A stretch of DNA of 64,000 nucleotides from an uncultured Bacteroidales bacterium (GTDB lineage: Bacteria > Bacteroidota > Bacteroidia > Bacteroidales > WCHB1-69), in assembly GCA_905233625.1 (NCBI GenBank), contig CAJOFJ010000007.1, forward strand, positions 1-64,000, written 5' to 3'. Each line of letters opens with the position of its first letter. Positions within the stretch are counted from its first letter, which is position 1. This document shows positions 43,380-52,319 of the stretch, in pieces. The position numbers were made by a program, and so were the translations under genes. Below the pieces are notes generated by a model. The model saw nothing but the letters and a program-made list of their open reading frames with translations. It made no database searches and had not been told where the DNA came from.

Positions 43380-44828
43380 TTATTTCAGAATTTTCATAAA
43401 CTCCACGGTCAAATCCCAACACATCTTCACGGTCTTGATCTCCAGTTTCTCGTCGGGAGAGTGCACACCGCGGAGGGTAGGACCGTAAGATACCATATCC
43501 AGACCGGGATATTTCTCTGAGAAGAGTCCGCATTCCAGTCCGGCATGGATGGCCAATACCTGAGGTTCTTTGTGGAAGAGGTTTTTGTAGGCTTGAACCA
43601 GTACTTCCAGCACCTTGGAGTCGGGATTTGGGGTCCAACCTGGATAGCCGTCGCTGCTGCTCACATCGTTGGCGCCGGTGCCGCAGAAAGTGGCGGTAAC
43701 CATATCCACCGCATCCTGTTTTTTCGATTCCACAGAGCTGCGCTGGCTGGTGGTGACCACAATCTTTTCGTTTTCAATTTTGACAGATGCCAAATTGGTG
43801 GAAGTCTCCACAAAGTCCTTGATGTTCTGCGACATGGCCAAAACTCCGTGAGGACAAGCATAGAGGCAGTTCATGAGGTCCACCTGCAAGAGTTCTTCCA
43901 ATACCTTGGATGGCAGTGGAGCGTTCTCGAAGCCCACGGTCACGTCGGGGTCGGTAACCAGATATTCGTTCTTGTATGTTTTGTCCATTTCGGTCAGATA
44001 CTGCTCGAAATCTTTGGCATAATTCTTGGGCAGTACCACCACCGCATAACCTTCGCGGGCAATGGCGTTGCGCAGGTTGCCGGCCTTGATGTCGGCAATG
44101 CGAAGACCATATTCCTGGTAGCCGTTCCAGAGCAGACGGTTGAGCAACTTGACGGCGTTACCACGGCCTTTGTTGATGTCATCGCCAGAGTGTCCGCCTT
44201 GCAAACCTTTGACAATCACTTTGTATGCTACACTGCTCTTGTCTATTTCACTGTCCCATTCGCAGTCGAAGGTGGCCACGGTGTCTTTGCCGCCGGCACA
44301 GCCAATAAAGAACTGTCCTTCGTCCTCGGAGTCGAGGTTGAGCAACATTTTGCCCTTCATAAAGCCTGGTTCGAGGGCGAAAGCGCCAGTCAGACCGGTC
44401 TCTTCGTCAACGGTGAAGAGACATTCTACGGGGCCATGTTCAATGTCCTTGGATGCCAGAATAGCCAGTGCCATGGCCATGCCGATACCGTCGTCGGCGC
44501 CCAGCGTGGTTCCTTTGGCCTTCATCCATTCGCCGTCCACATACGATTGGATGGCGTCTTTCTCGAAGTCGAATTTGGTATCGTTGTTTTTCTCGCATAC
44601 CATGTCCATGTGAGCTTGGAAAATAATCGGGGTGACATTTTCCTTGCCCGGAGTGGCAGGTTTGCTGATCAGCACATTGCCGATTTTGTCGCGTTTGGTT
44701 TCTAATCCGAGTTTCTTGCCGGTTTCCACTAACCAAGCGGAAATTTTCTCCTCTTTCTTGGAGGGACGTGGAACTTTGCAAATTTCATCAAAGTAGTCGA
44801 ATACGATTTTAGGTTCTAAATTTGCCAT
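43380..44828 (-). CDS. pepD: Aminoacyl-histidine dipeptidase (M20 family)
   Basis: 482 residues. Cytosolic Zn-dependent dipeptidase that releases free amino acids from Xaa-His and other dipeptides. Conserved M20C segments: FDEICKVPRPSKKEEKISAW, IIFQAHMDMVCEKN (first metal His/Asp), GTTLGADDGIGMAMALAI (bridging Asp), FTVDEETGLTGA (catalytic Glu), LQGGHSGDDINKGRGNA and AIHAGLECGLFSEKYPGLD near the end. Length normal. Thirty-nine nt downstream of the SIMPL gene on the same strand. Confidence 0.94.
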   Translation of the reverse strand: MANLEPKIVFDYFDEICKVPRPSKKEEKISAWLVETGKKLGLETKRDKIGNVLISKPATPGKENVTPIIFQAHMDMVCEKNNDTKFDFEKDAIQSYVDGEWMKAKGTTLGADDGIGMAMALAILASKDIEHGPVECLFTVDEETGLTGAFALEPGFMKGKMLLNLDSEDEGQFFIGCAGGKDTVATFDCEWDSEIDKSSVAYKVIVKGLQGGHSGDDINKGRGNAVKLLNRLLWNGYQEYGLRIADIKAGNLRNAIAREGYAVVVLPKNYAKDFEQYLTEMDKTYKNEYLVTDPDVTVGFENAPLPSKVLEELLQVDLMNCLYACPHGVLAMSQNIKDFVETSTNLASVKIENEKIVVTTSQRSSVESKKQDAVDMVTATFCGTGANDVSSSDGYPGWTPNPDSKVLEVLVQAYKNLFHKEPQVLAIHAGLECGLFSEKYPGLDMVSYGPTLRGVHSPDEKLEIKTVKMCWDLTVEFMKILK

Positions 44829-44867
44829 ATTTTTCTTATTTATCTGATTGTCAATTATAAAAATTGT

Positions 44868-45608
44868 TTATTTAACATAGTAGGTGAGTTTCATGTTGAT
44901 GCTGGCTCGTTTCTGCTTGGAGCTGGTGTTGAATGTTCCTCCCCAGGAGTAGTCCTCATCGGCGGAGTTGGGAGCAGTAATCTGGAACACACCCATGTTG
45001 GCAGTCTTCAGGCCACCGAGACTTGCTCCGGCGTTTTTGGCAATGGTTTCCGCACGGTTGCGGGCGTCTTTGGTGGCATTGGCCAACATCTCAATCTTAA
45101 GGTCAGCCAGCTTGGTGTAATAATAAGACACATTGTTCACGTCAATCTGAATGCCTTGGTCCAACAGCTCGGTGACTTCACGTGAAATCTTTTCAACCTT
45201 CTCTACATCAGTGGATTCAATACGGATGCTTTGGGTAAGCACATAGCCTTTGAATACTTCAAAACTTCTTCTTGCCACTTCATTCCATTCCCAGTCGTTG
45301 TCGGCATAATGGGTCACAGCGTTGAAAATCATCTCGTCTTCGCTGAGTCCTTTGCTTTTCAGATATTCTTTTACCACATTGTTTTGTTGTTTGAGCACGC
45401 TATATGCATCCTTCATGTTCATGTTGCGGACGGAATAATTCATATCCCAGACAATTAAGTCTGATTCAAAATCTTGCTCGGCCAAGCCCACTACCGACAT
45501 GGTTTTGGACGGCCCTTTGGTTTTGTAGAAGTAGTAACCCGCAACCCATACAGCAGCGATAAATGCTACGGCCGCGATAATTCCGATGATAACGCCTGTT
45601 TTTTTCAT
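44868..45608 (-). CDS. SIMPL domain (DUF541) protein
   Basis: 246 residues with one N-terminal membrane anchor (about 7-27). SIMPL features: MSVVGLAEQDFESDLIVWDM, the paired KEYLKSKGLSEDEM, VLTQSIRIESTDVEKVEKIS, and ATKDARNRAETIAKNAGASLG. Likely periplasmic. The family is linked to oxidative stress and signalling in a few cases, but the role here is unknown. Probably heads a two-gene unit with pepD. Confidence 0.85.
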   Translation of the reverse strand: MKKTGVIIGIIAAVAFIAAVWVAGYYFYKTKGPSKTMSVVGLAEQDFESDLIVWDMNYSVRNMNMKDAYSVLKQQNNVVKEYLKSKGLSEDEMIFNAVTHYADNDWEWNEVARRSFEVFKGYVLTQSIRIESTDVEKVEKISREVTELLDQGIQIDVNNVSYYYTKLADLKIEMLANATKDARNRAETIAKNAGASLGGLKTANMGVFQITAPNSADEDYSWGGTFNTSSKQKRASINMKLTYYVK

Positions 45609-45692
45609 GATATTGATTTTAATGATTTATAGATGTGTTTTGATGGGTTCTTTAACTTGTTTGACGGATTCCAAAGGGGGAATTCATCTCTG

Positions 45693-45700
45693 CAAAGATA
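45693..45700 (-). promoter_or_regulatory. -7 element of the SIMPL gene
   Basis: Minus-strand TATCTTTG followed by CAG, only 14 nt from the upstream gene's stop. Confidence 0.6.
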
Positions 45701-45713
45701 GCTATTTTTATGG

Positions 45714-46502
45714 CTAATTCTGATTCAGGGGTTGAATTTTTATTGTTTTTCCATCTGAGAGAATGATATTATTCTGACTGATAAGTACTTGAATTGTTTC
45801 TTCTGCTAAATCATAAACCGTAGTCCTTTCCCATTTGAGATAATTGTAACTGTTTAATTGGTTGTCGTTTATGTAAATAATTTGATTATTTAGTATTTGA
45901 ATGGGGTAGGCTGACAAAACAGCGATATTCTTCTCAAATGTTCCAAAATTGTCAAAAAAGAATACGCCTTGTTGTGGATCTTGCATGACGGTCATCTTTT
46001 CGTTCACGTTGGTAAGCAGAATGGGATGAAAGTCCGTGAAGTTGTAGTGAATCCGTTCTTTTTCCCTGAAATAGAAATCCAAAAAAATAAGGTCGGTATT
46101 GCTTTCGTCGTACAATATCAGCTCGTTTTTGGTGGAATAAGTGGCCAAGGTGATGGTTGTCAAACCTCTGGAAAATAAATCCACTTTATCGCCGATGGGG
46201 GAAAGTTTGTCATTCAGGAACAGAATGTTGCCTGCATCTTGATAGAATAGCATGATTTTCAGTGGGTTATCCACATCAATGGAGGAGATATTGCCTAAGA
46301 GATTGTTGTTGTAGCTGTGTAGAAGCGTTCCGTCGGGAGCGAATTTATACAGGGTGGCATCATTCACGGCATAGATATTGCCTTGGGGATCTACGGCTGT
46401 TATTTTTGCATTTTGCTCAATAACAATGGTTTGAGAGTCCTGCTGGGCATTGGCCACCAGAAGGAGGCATAAGGTCAGAATGAATACCAGCGTTTTTTTC
46501 AT
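45714..46502 (-). CDS. Exported protein of unknown function, possibly propeller-like
   Basis: 262 residues with a signal peptide (1-19, ends ANAQQ). The sequence after it runs as short repeated strands with turns: TAVDPQGNIYAVNDATLYKF, SSIDVDNPLKIMLFY, TYSTKNELILYDESNTDLIF, LSAYPIQILNNQIIYIND. That suggests a beta-propeller-like fold but no repeat family is clear. It follows the transglutaminase gene by 41 nt and is probably co-transcribed. Confidence 0.65.
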   Translation of the reverse strand: MKKTLVFILTLCLLLVANAQQDSQTIVIEQNAKITAVDPQGNIYAVNDATLYKFAPDGTLLHSYNNNLLGNISSIDVDNPLKIMLFYQDAGNILFLNDKLSPIGDKVDLFSRGLTTITLATYSTKNELILYDESNTDLIFLDFYFREKERIHYNFTDFHPILLTNVNEKMTVMQDPQQGVFFFDNFGTFEKNIAVLSAYPIQILNNQIIYINDNQLNSYNYLKWERTTVYDLAEETIQVLISQNNIILSDGKTIKIQPLNQN

Positions 46503-46543
46503 TTTAAGTTATTTCTGAAATTTTAACGGGGGAAAAGGCATGA

Positions 46544-49156
46544 TTATTGTTTGCATTGCAATATTTGATTGCAGGTGCCGATGCGGTAACCTTCGCTTTT
46601 GAAAAGTATGGTCCCGTCGCTATCTGCATAAATCACAAGCGGGAAAGTGTCGTTAAATGTCGATTTAGTGTGCGCGAGCACATTATTCAGCCACTGGTTG
46701 CCATCGTCTTCTACCAAAATACTCTGTTGTGGCAGTTTCCAAGCATCGAAATTGAAATCCGGCACTTTTTTGTCGCCAGGAAGGACAATGACCACCTTCT
46801 GGTTTTTCTGTTCAAATTCGCGGGCGTGGGTGGCAATATCTTTTAGCAGGTGTTTGCTCGGCTCACGACTCGGGTCAATAAAGCAAAGTAGCATTGGACG
46901 ATTTTTGCTCAGCTCTTTGACGCTTTTCTTACCCATGGTTTCGGCTAGCTGATACTGCATGTCGAGTTTCCCAAAATCAGAGTTTTGCTCTTCTAAATCT
47001 CTGATTATTAAATTAATGTTTGTCGTTTTATTGGTATTGATATAGAAAAATTCGATGCGAGACAAGGCTGTTCCGTCGGTGTAGCGATTGCCGGTGGAAA
47101 TCAGGTAATAGCCGGGCTCCAGTTCCAGAGTGATGGGGAAATTGCTGACACGCGGGTCGTTTTCATAGTCGTAGGTGACGAAATCGTTGTGTTCGTATCT
47201 TGCAATGGTAAAATGGGTCCAGTAGACAGGTTGCAGTTTCTTTTTTTGGTCGTAATGGATGACCAGGGTGCCAGTGGTATTGCTTTTCTTTGCGGGATTG
47301 AAGCTGACCATATTCCATCGCTTATTGTCGTAAGCATACAGCTGTCCTGTGGCGTTGTCCATGTAAGCGGGAATGCTCAGGGCGCGGCAGGCGGCCACAA
47401 AGAAGATGTCTCGTGAGTGCTCATCGGCATGGCGCAGCTCATATACGCCTTGAGGGGTGATGGGGCAGTTGAAATAGTTGGCTTCCTTGTCGATGGTGAT
47501 GTTGCGTTCAATCCATTGCTTGACATTAAGGTAGTTGGCATTGCTGACCATGTCGGTGAGCAATTTTTTGCGGAGGAAAGTGCGCCATGGGCGGAGTTCT
47601 TCGTTGGAGATGCGGGGAGGAAGAATTCCCTTGGTATAAATGTAGAAAGAATGGGGTGAGGTGCGGTCATCGTAATAGGTGATATGGTCTTCGAGGGTTT
47701 CTTTGGTGAAATCTCTGAAATCTTTGTCGGATAATGAATTCAGAAACTCATAAAGATGGAATTTCTGTTCTATTTGCTGATGCATGTTAAGGAAGCCGAT
47801 AAGTTCGGCATAATTGCCTTCGCTTTTTTTCAGGAAAGTGCCAATCTGCTCGGTGGTCAGGTTTTTGTTGTCAATGTCAGTGGCATCGGTTTCGGTCTTG
47901 AAAGTTGCCATATAGGCATTGCGGAGCGAATCCTCGTATTGCAGACGGCGGGCATTGTGTGCGACTTTCGTCGCGTCGGCGGTGGTCACCTGGCTTCGTC
48001 CCGAAGGTGGTACCATGGTGAACAATTCCTGATAACATTCGCCAGGCAGACGGTCGAGCACGATGACGACGGAGTCCTGTTCGCGCAAATCCACGGGACT
48101 GTAATTGTAATGGAAGCCGTCGGTGGCCCAGATCAAAAGGCTGCCGAGACCGGTGGTGAGGCGGGCAATGCCATCCTTGTCGGTGGTTTGGGTGGCGATG
48201 GGGTAGTATTCAGAATAATTGTATAGTTTGAACTTTACAGTGGCTCCTTCCACGGCTTGTCGCTCGTGGCTAACCACTTTGACGGTAAGTCTCTTTGTGT
48301 CGGCATAATTGGAGAGCATGTTAATGCGAGAGAACAGCTCGGTTTGGTAGGTGACCTCTTCATCGCCGACGTATTTGCCGAAGGCGTTGGAGTGGACCAT
48401 CATGGTGCGGGTGGAGGGAATGGCAAACCAGCCCATATTCAGTTCAGGGTCGGGTTCACAGGCGCCAAGGAAGTACCATTGGCCGTCTACCCATACTTCT
48501 ACCCAAGCGTGGTTGTCATCGGTGTGGGCCCAGCGAGGAGTGTAGCATTGGCGGGCGGGAATGCCAACGGCGCGCAGTGCAGTCACCGTGAAAGTGGACT
48601 CCTCTCCACAGCGGCCCAAAGCGTTGCGGACGGTGGCGAGTGGGGCAGAGGTGCGGCTGTCGGAAGGCCGGTAGGCCACCTTCTCGTGGCACCAGTGGTT
48701 CACTTCCAAGGCAGCGTCGTACATAGTCATCTTCTCAATACGAGGTTTCAATTCTTCGAAAAATACCTGTCGCGCACTATCTAAATTCTCATTGTTTACA
48801 CGATATACCAACACAAAATGTCTGAAAATATCTTCGGGCACGCTGCGGCCCCAGCTAAAGCTGTCGCGGGCTTGTAAAGCAGTGCGCACCTGTCCCAAGA
48901 AGAAGTTGCCGTCGTAGTCGGCCAAGTCGCTCAGGGGCATGTAGGCGTATAGGAATTCAAGCGCCTCTTTCTCTTCACAGGTCAGCTTCTGTTTGAAGAC
49001 ACCGAACAGCGCATCGTGACGCCCTTGCGCCAGCTCCTGCCGTTGCAAGAAATCCTGGTGCACCTGCTTCCGATAATCCCTGTCGCTGATGAAATGTTTT
49101 CCGCAAGAAGCTAACAATAAAACTGTTACAATTCCAAATAATAGTTTCTTTATCAT
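46544..49156 (-). CDS. Transglutaminase-like lipoprotein with C-terminal thioredoxin-like domain
   Basis: 870 residues. I chose ATG 49156 because a lipoprotein signal follows (LLLASC, Cys-18). Residues about 125-250 form the transglutaminase-like core: Cys in LGRCGEESTFTVTALR, His in TDDNHAWVEVWVDGQW, Asp in GACEPDPEL. Later comes an Ig-like part (KRLTVKVVSHERQAVEGATV, about 275-360). The last 130 residues (RPMLLCFIDPSREPS, KVVIVLPGDKKV, FPLVIYADSDGTIL) look like a thioredoxin fold without the Cys-x-x-Cys. Probably acts on proteins or peptides at the cell surface. Confidence 0.78.
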   Translation of the reverse strand: MIKKLLFGIVTVLLLASCGKHFISDRDYRKQVHQDFLQRQELAQGRHDALFGVFKQKLTCEEKEALEFLYAYMPLSDLADYDGNFFLGQVRTALQARDSFSWGRSVPEDIFRHFVLVYRVNNENLDSARQVFFEELKPRIEKMTMYDAALEVNHWCHEKVAYRPSDSRTSAPLATVRNALGRCGEESTFTVTALRAVGIPARQCYTPRWAHTDDNHAWVEVWVDGQWYFLGACEPDPELNMGWFAIPSTRTMMVHSNAFGKYVGDEEVTYQTELFSRINMLSNYADTKRLTVKVVSHERQAVEGATVKFKLYNYSEYYPIATQTTDKDGIARLTTGLGSLLIWATDGFHYNYSPVDLREQDSVVIVLDRLPGECYQELFTMVPPSGRSQVTTADATKVAHNARRLQYEDSLRNAYMATFKTETDATDIDNKNLTTEQIGTFLKKSEGNYAELIGFLNMHQQIEQKFHLYEFLNSLSDKDFRDFTKETLEDHITYYDDRTSPHSFYIYTKGILPPRISNEELRPWRTFLRKKLLTDMVSNANYLNVKQWIERNITIDKEANYFNCPITPQGVYELRHADEHSRDIFFVAACRALSIPAYMDNATGQLYAYDNKRWNMVSFNPAKKSNTTGTLVIHYDQKKKLQPVYWTHFTIARYEHNDFVTYDYENDPRVSNFPITLELEPGYYLISTGNRYTDGTALSRIEFFYINTNKTTNINLIIRDLEEQNSDFGKLDMQYQLAETMGKKSVKELSKNRPMLLCFIDPSREPSKHLLKDIATHAREFEQKNQKVVIVLPGDKKVPDFNFDAWKLPQQSILVEDDGNQWLNNVLAHTKSTFNDTFPLVIYADSDGTILFKSEGYRIGTCNQILQCKQ

Positions 49157-49164
49157 AGTGTTTA

Positions 49165-49222
49165 TATTCAAAATTCAAAGTACAATGTTTAATGTTTAGT
49201 GTTTAGAGTTTAATGGTTTAGA
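49165..49222 (-). repeat. Heptamer-word island upstream of the transglutaminase gene
   Basis: TTCAAAATTCAAAG, then AATGTTT, AATGTTT, AGTGTTT, AGAGTTT, AATGGTT in register (minus-strand AAACATT family). Confidence 0.75.
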
Positions 49223-49385
49223 GATATATACCATACTAAGTTTTTTGTCGGAAAAATGTCTTTTTTTGTCAATTTGCACAAACGAAGTTAGATTCTACCT
49301 CTTCGAGGCACAGCGCAGCAGAGACTTCTTCATATCTTCCTCGTTATTCATTTTTAGTTAGCACATCACTCCCGTATCATTCATT

Positions 49386-49445
49386 ATTCATCGGCACATT
49401 ATCACATTAACCAATTAACTAATTAACTAATTTGCTCATTATCAG
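49386..49445 (-). repeat. Word-repeat island at the cutC stop
   Basis: CACATTAT, CACATTAA, CCAATTAA, CTAATTAA, CTAATTTG, CTCATTAT, an 8-nt register. The end of cutC (SKLVN and the TAG stop) is encoded by it. Confidence 0.75.
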
Positions 49446-50084
49446 CTCTATTTCTTCTGTCTGGCTCGTGTCTCCGCTCAGCTTGCAGCTGGCATGGACT
49501 TCGTCTACATGGGAGAGGCGGATGAGTTCGCCCACATTGTCACTGCCAACGCCACTACCTGCCAGAATGGTGATGCGTCCTCGGGCTTGTTTGACTATAG
49601 CAGCCAGCGTGTCAACTCCTTGCGGGGCAGTGGGATGCTGCCCGGAGGTGAGAATACGGTGGAATCCGCAGTCAATAATCTGTTCCAGAGCCACTTGCCA
49701 GTCCTTACAGCGGTCGAAAGCCCGATGGAAAGTCACCTGCATTGGGCCAGCCTCCTTCAAGGCACGTCGGCATTTATCCACATCAATACTCAAATCCTCA
49801 TTCAGGAAGCCGATAACGACACCCGGAATGCCCTGTTCGCGGCAGAAGGTGATATCAGACAGAATCTCCTCAAATTCTTCCTCAGTATAGCAAAAATCAC
49901 CGCCACGGGGACGAATTAGCACAAAAGTTTGCAGGGGCAAGTGCTTTTGACAATAAATAATGTCCTCGTGGGAAGGAGTAAGCCCTCCCAAGGGCAGGTC
50001 ACGGCACAACTCAATGCGCTGAGCCCCAGCCGTTGCCGCGTTGATGGCGGACTGTCGGTTTCCGCAACAAACTTCCAATAACAT
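49419..50084 (-). CDS. cutC: CutC family copper homeostasis protein
   Basis: 221 residues. TIM-barrel CutC fold: LLEVCCGNRQSAINAATAGA, QRIELCRDLPLGGLTPS, IRPRGGDFCYTEEEF, VTFHRAFDRCKDW and ILTSGQHPTAPQGVD. The name comes from copper studies; the reaction is unknown. Its last five residues and stop fall in the word array, giving the ending M-S-K-L-V-N; other CutC proteins do not end so, and the original C-terminus may have been replaced. Confidence 0.87.
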   Translation of the reverse strand: MLLEVCCGNRQSAINAATAGAQRIELCRDLPLGGLTPSHEDIIYCQKHLPLQTFVLIRPRGGDFCYTEEEFEEILSDITFCREQGIPGVVIGFLNEDLSIDVDKCRRALKEAGPMQVTFHRAFDRCKDWQVALEQIIDCGFHRILTSGQHPTAPQGVDTLAAIVKQARGRITILAGSGVGSDNVGELIRLSHVDEVHASCKLSGDTSQTEEIELIMSKLVN

Positions 50085-50104
50085 ACGCGTTCTGATTAAA
50101 ATTG

Positions 50105-50112
50105 CAAAGTTA
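50105..50112 (-). promoter_or_regulatory. -7 element of cutC
   Basis: Minus-strand TAACTTTG followed by CAAT, 20 nt upstream of the ATG. Confidence 0.6.
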
Positions 50113-50259
50113 CGACAAATATTTGAATTCCTGTTTTACCGACGCAATAATTATCATTGTTTTTCGTATCAATTTGCACGGACACAATCCGATGATGGAG
50201 TGATGACAGAGATTCTCTGAAAAATAATCATACCTATGTCATTATTCAAAAAAAATATG

Positions 50260-50267
50260 TAACTTTG
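50260..50267 (+). promoter_or_regulatory. -7 element of the TerB-like gene
   Basis: TAACTTTG followed by CAG. Confidence 0.6.
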
Positions 50268-50360
50268 CAGCTGGTAACGAAAGAAGGTTGTAGCATGTTG
50301 AATACTTGATGTTTGATTTGGGCTGCCCTTCTGATTTTTGGATGACAAAAAATATCATTA

Positions 50361-50687
50361 ATGAAATTTAACACAAAAGAGGAATTTGAATTGTACGCTT
50401 TGATGTACGTCGCATCATTGGATTTTAAGGTTACTAAGGACGAATTGGCATACATGTCCAAGGGCGTGGCAGCTGAAAGCTACCAACATGTGTCAGATAT
50501 GTTCCAGGCAGATAATGATGCAAAGATAGTGGAGTCCATTCTGCAAGGCAGCGCCACCTTCCTGCCTACCGACGAACTCAAAGCTGAATTTATCAACAAA
50601 CTAAAGGATTTGGCCAAGGTGGATAGTCTTCATCCCATTGAGGCCGCCAGCTTGTCATCGCTGGAGAAACTGATTTACCATAAATAG
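50361..50687 (+). CDS. Small helical protein, possibly TerB-like
   Basis: 108 residues, no signal peptide, all-helical in appearance. The layout of a first helix (EEFELYALMYVASLDFKVTKDEL) then paired helices ending in VDSLHPIEAASLSSLEKL resembles small TerB-fold proteins with an acidic cluster, but identity is weak. Located upstream of the ferritin gene with its own promoter. Function unknown. Confidence 0.6.
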   Translation: MKFNTKEEFELYALMYVASLDFKVTKDELAYMSKGVAAESYQHVSDMFQADNDAKIVESILQGSATFLPTDELKAEFINKLKDLAKVDSLHPIEAASLSSLEKLIYHK

Positions 50688-50802
50688 TAATCAGCTTGTC
50701 GATTTTTCACTCTCCAGATTACGATGGTGAGGGTATCATTCACCATAACATTAGCAATAAAATCAATTTTTCAACATATTTCAGAACAAAAAATCAATTA
50801 TC

Positions 50803-51288
50803 ATGATCAGCAAAAAAATGCAAGAGGCTATCAACGCCCAAATCAATGCCGAAATGTGGTCGGCTTACCTGTATTTAGCCATGTCAATGGATGCCAATGA
50901 CAAAGGTATGAAAGGTGTGGCTCACTGGTATCGCAAACAATATGAAGAGGAAATGGAACACGCTTTCCGTTTCGTGCATTATCTGGAAGAACAACTGGCT
51001 CGTGTAGAACTGAAACCTATTGAAAAGTTCAAAACCAGCTGGAAAAACATGGCCGAGATGTTCGATGAAACGCTGGCTCACGAGAAAGTGGTGACCGGTT
51101 TGATCCACAAACTTTGTGATCTTGCTGCCAAAGAAAAAGACTATGCCACTGCCAATATGCTGCAATGGTTTGTCAATGAGCAGGTTGAGGAAGAAGCTAA
51201 CGCTACAGAACTGATAGAGACTGCCAAGTGCATCGGCAACGACAAGGCCGCTTTCTATATGTTTGATAAAGAATTGGCTGCAAGATAG
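50803..51288 (+). CDS. ftnA: Ferritin
   Basis: 161 residues, four-helix ferritin-like fold of the non-haem FtnA type. The ferroxidase ligands are visible: Glu in INAEMWSAYLYL, Glu and His in YEEEMEHAFRF, Glu-94 region in DETLAHEKVVTG, and Gln/Glu in WFVNEQVEEEANA. It stores iron as ferric mineral and limits Fenton chemistry. No haem Met motif is seen. A terminator follows. Confidence 0.94.
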   Translation: MISKKMQEAINAQINAEMWSAYLYLAMSMDANDKGMKGVAHWYRKQYEEEMEHAFRFVHYLEEQLARVELKPIEKFKTSWKNMAEMFDETLAHEKVVTGLIHKLCDLAAKEKDYATANMLQWFVNEQVEEEANATELIETAKCIGNDKAAFYMFDKELAAR

Positions 51289-51318
51289 TTAATTCTTTTG
51301 GATAAAAGAATTTTAATG

Positions 51319-51350
51319 AAATCCTGTTGTTGTTCAGCAGGATTTTTTTA
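51319..51350 (+). terminator. Terminator after ferritin
   Basis: Stem AAATCCTG / CAGGATTT with an 11-nt loop, then TTTTTA; the T-run overlaps the next promoter. Confidence 0.78.
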
Positions 51351-51356
51351 TTTTTG
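51349..51356 (+). promoter_or_regulatory. -7 element of the PrsW gene
   Basis: TATTTTTG followed by CAG, directly after the terminator T-run. Confidence 0.55.
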
Positions 51357-51374
51357 CAGCATTAAAAACTTTGT

Positions 51375-52127
51375 ATGGACCCTCTTTTATTAATCTCGAT
51401 ACTTCCGGTCATTATTTTATTGGGATACATATACCTCAAGGATAAAAATGAAAGGGAACCAATGGGATTGCTTCTGAAAGCTTTCTTTTCAGGCTGTATG
51501 GTAGCAGTGCTGATTTTGTTATGGAGTTTTATTGAAGGGATTTTGGGCATTCATCTCACCGCTTTTGCTGATAATTCGGCGGTGCTGAAGAGTTTTTTTC
51601 AGGCTGCAATTCCTGAAGAAGGCTTGAAATTTTTGTTTTTATATTGGCTGATATGGAATCACAAGGAATTTAACGAGCATTTCGACGGCATCGTGTATGC
51701 GGTGTTCGTTTCCATGGGTTTCGCATGTGTCGAGAATATCCTGTATGTCTATAATAGCGGTTTCGGAACAGGAGTGGTAAGAGCCCTGCTGGCGGTGCCG
51801 GGACACTTTCTTTTTGCGGTCATCATGGGCTATTTCTTTTCCAAAGCGCGCTTTACTCCTTTGAAAAGAAAATATCTGTTGGCGATGGCATTCATTTGTC
51901 CGGTGTTGGCGCACGGCCTGTATGATACCCTTTGCTTTACCATGGAAATGTACGGCGATGCGCCTGGCCTGTCGTCAGTGTTGAATGTTTTGTTTATAGC
52001 TTTTGATATTAAATTGTGGCAGATCGGCCTGAGAGCTATCCGTAACCATTGCCACGTGTGTGGTGCCAAAATCCCCAAAGGGGAAATCAATTGCCCCTGT
52101 TGTAAGCATTTGGCAAGGAATATATAG
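51375..52127 (+). CDS. PrsW-family intramembrane glutamic protease with zinc ribbon
   Basis: 250 residues, about seven hydrophobic segments. Family features in order: AIPEEGLKFLFLYWLIW (catalytic Glu-Glu), HFDGIVYAVFVSMGFACVEN, VPGHFLFAVIMGYFFS, and CPVLAHGLYDTLCF. After the last helix a short cytoplasmic ending HCHVCGAKIPKGE...CPCCK holds two Cys pairs like a zinc ribbon, which is less common. PrsW proteases cut anti-sigma factors in some species; the target here is unknown. Confidence 0.85.
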   Translation: MDPLLLISILPVIILLGYIYLKDKNEREPMGLLLKAFFSGCMVAVLILLWSFIEGILGIHLTAFADNSAVLKSFFQAAIPEEGLKFLFLYWLIWNHKEFNEHFDGIVYAVFVSMGFACVENILYVYNSGFGTGVVRALLAVPGHFLFAVIMGYFFSKARFTPLKRKYLLAMAFICPVLAHGLYDTLCFTMEMYGDAPGLSSVLNVLFIAFDIKLWQIGLRAIRNHCHVCGAKIPKGEINCPCCKHLARNI

Positions 52128-52220
52128 AGATTCAAAAATTTGTGTCATCGGATTTCAATCCGTTGTAAATGTCATGCGGCAAGTGTGCACATTTCTCTGT
52201 TTTTTTTCAGAAAAAAATCG

Positions 52221-52228
52221 TAAATTTG
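52221..52228 (+). promoter_or_regulatory. -7 element of valS
   Basis: TAAATTTG followed by CA, about 90 nt upstream of the valS ATG. Confidence 0.5.
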
Positions 52229-52319
52229 CAAAATTCAATACATATAGTTATTTTAACATATATGTTTGATAATCAATTTGATACTGATTTTTTAATTTTA
52301 AAAACTGAAGAATAAAACT

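Noticed and set aside
43545..44705. 386-residue plus-strand frame opposite pepD
   Set aside because: Antisense shadow; pepD motifs are intact on the other strand.
50724..50748. Hairpin ATGGTGA / TTCACCAT between the TerB-like and ferritin genes
   Set aside because: No T-run and a short stem; it could be chance, so it is not called a terminator.
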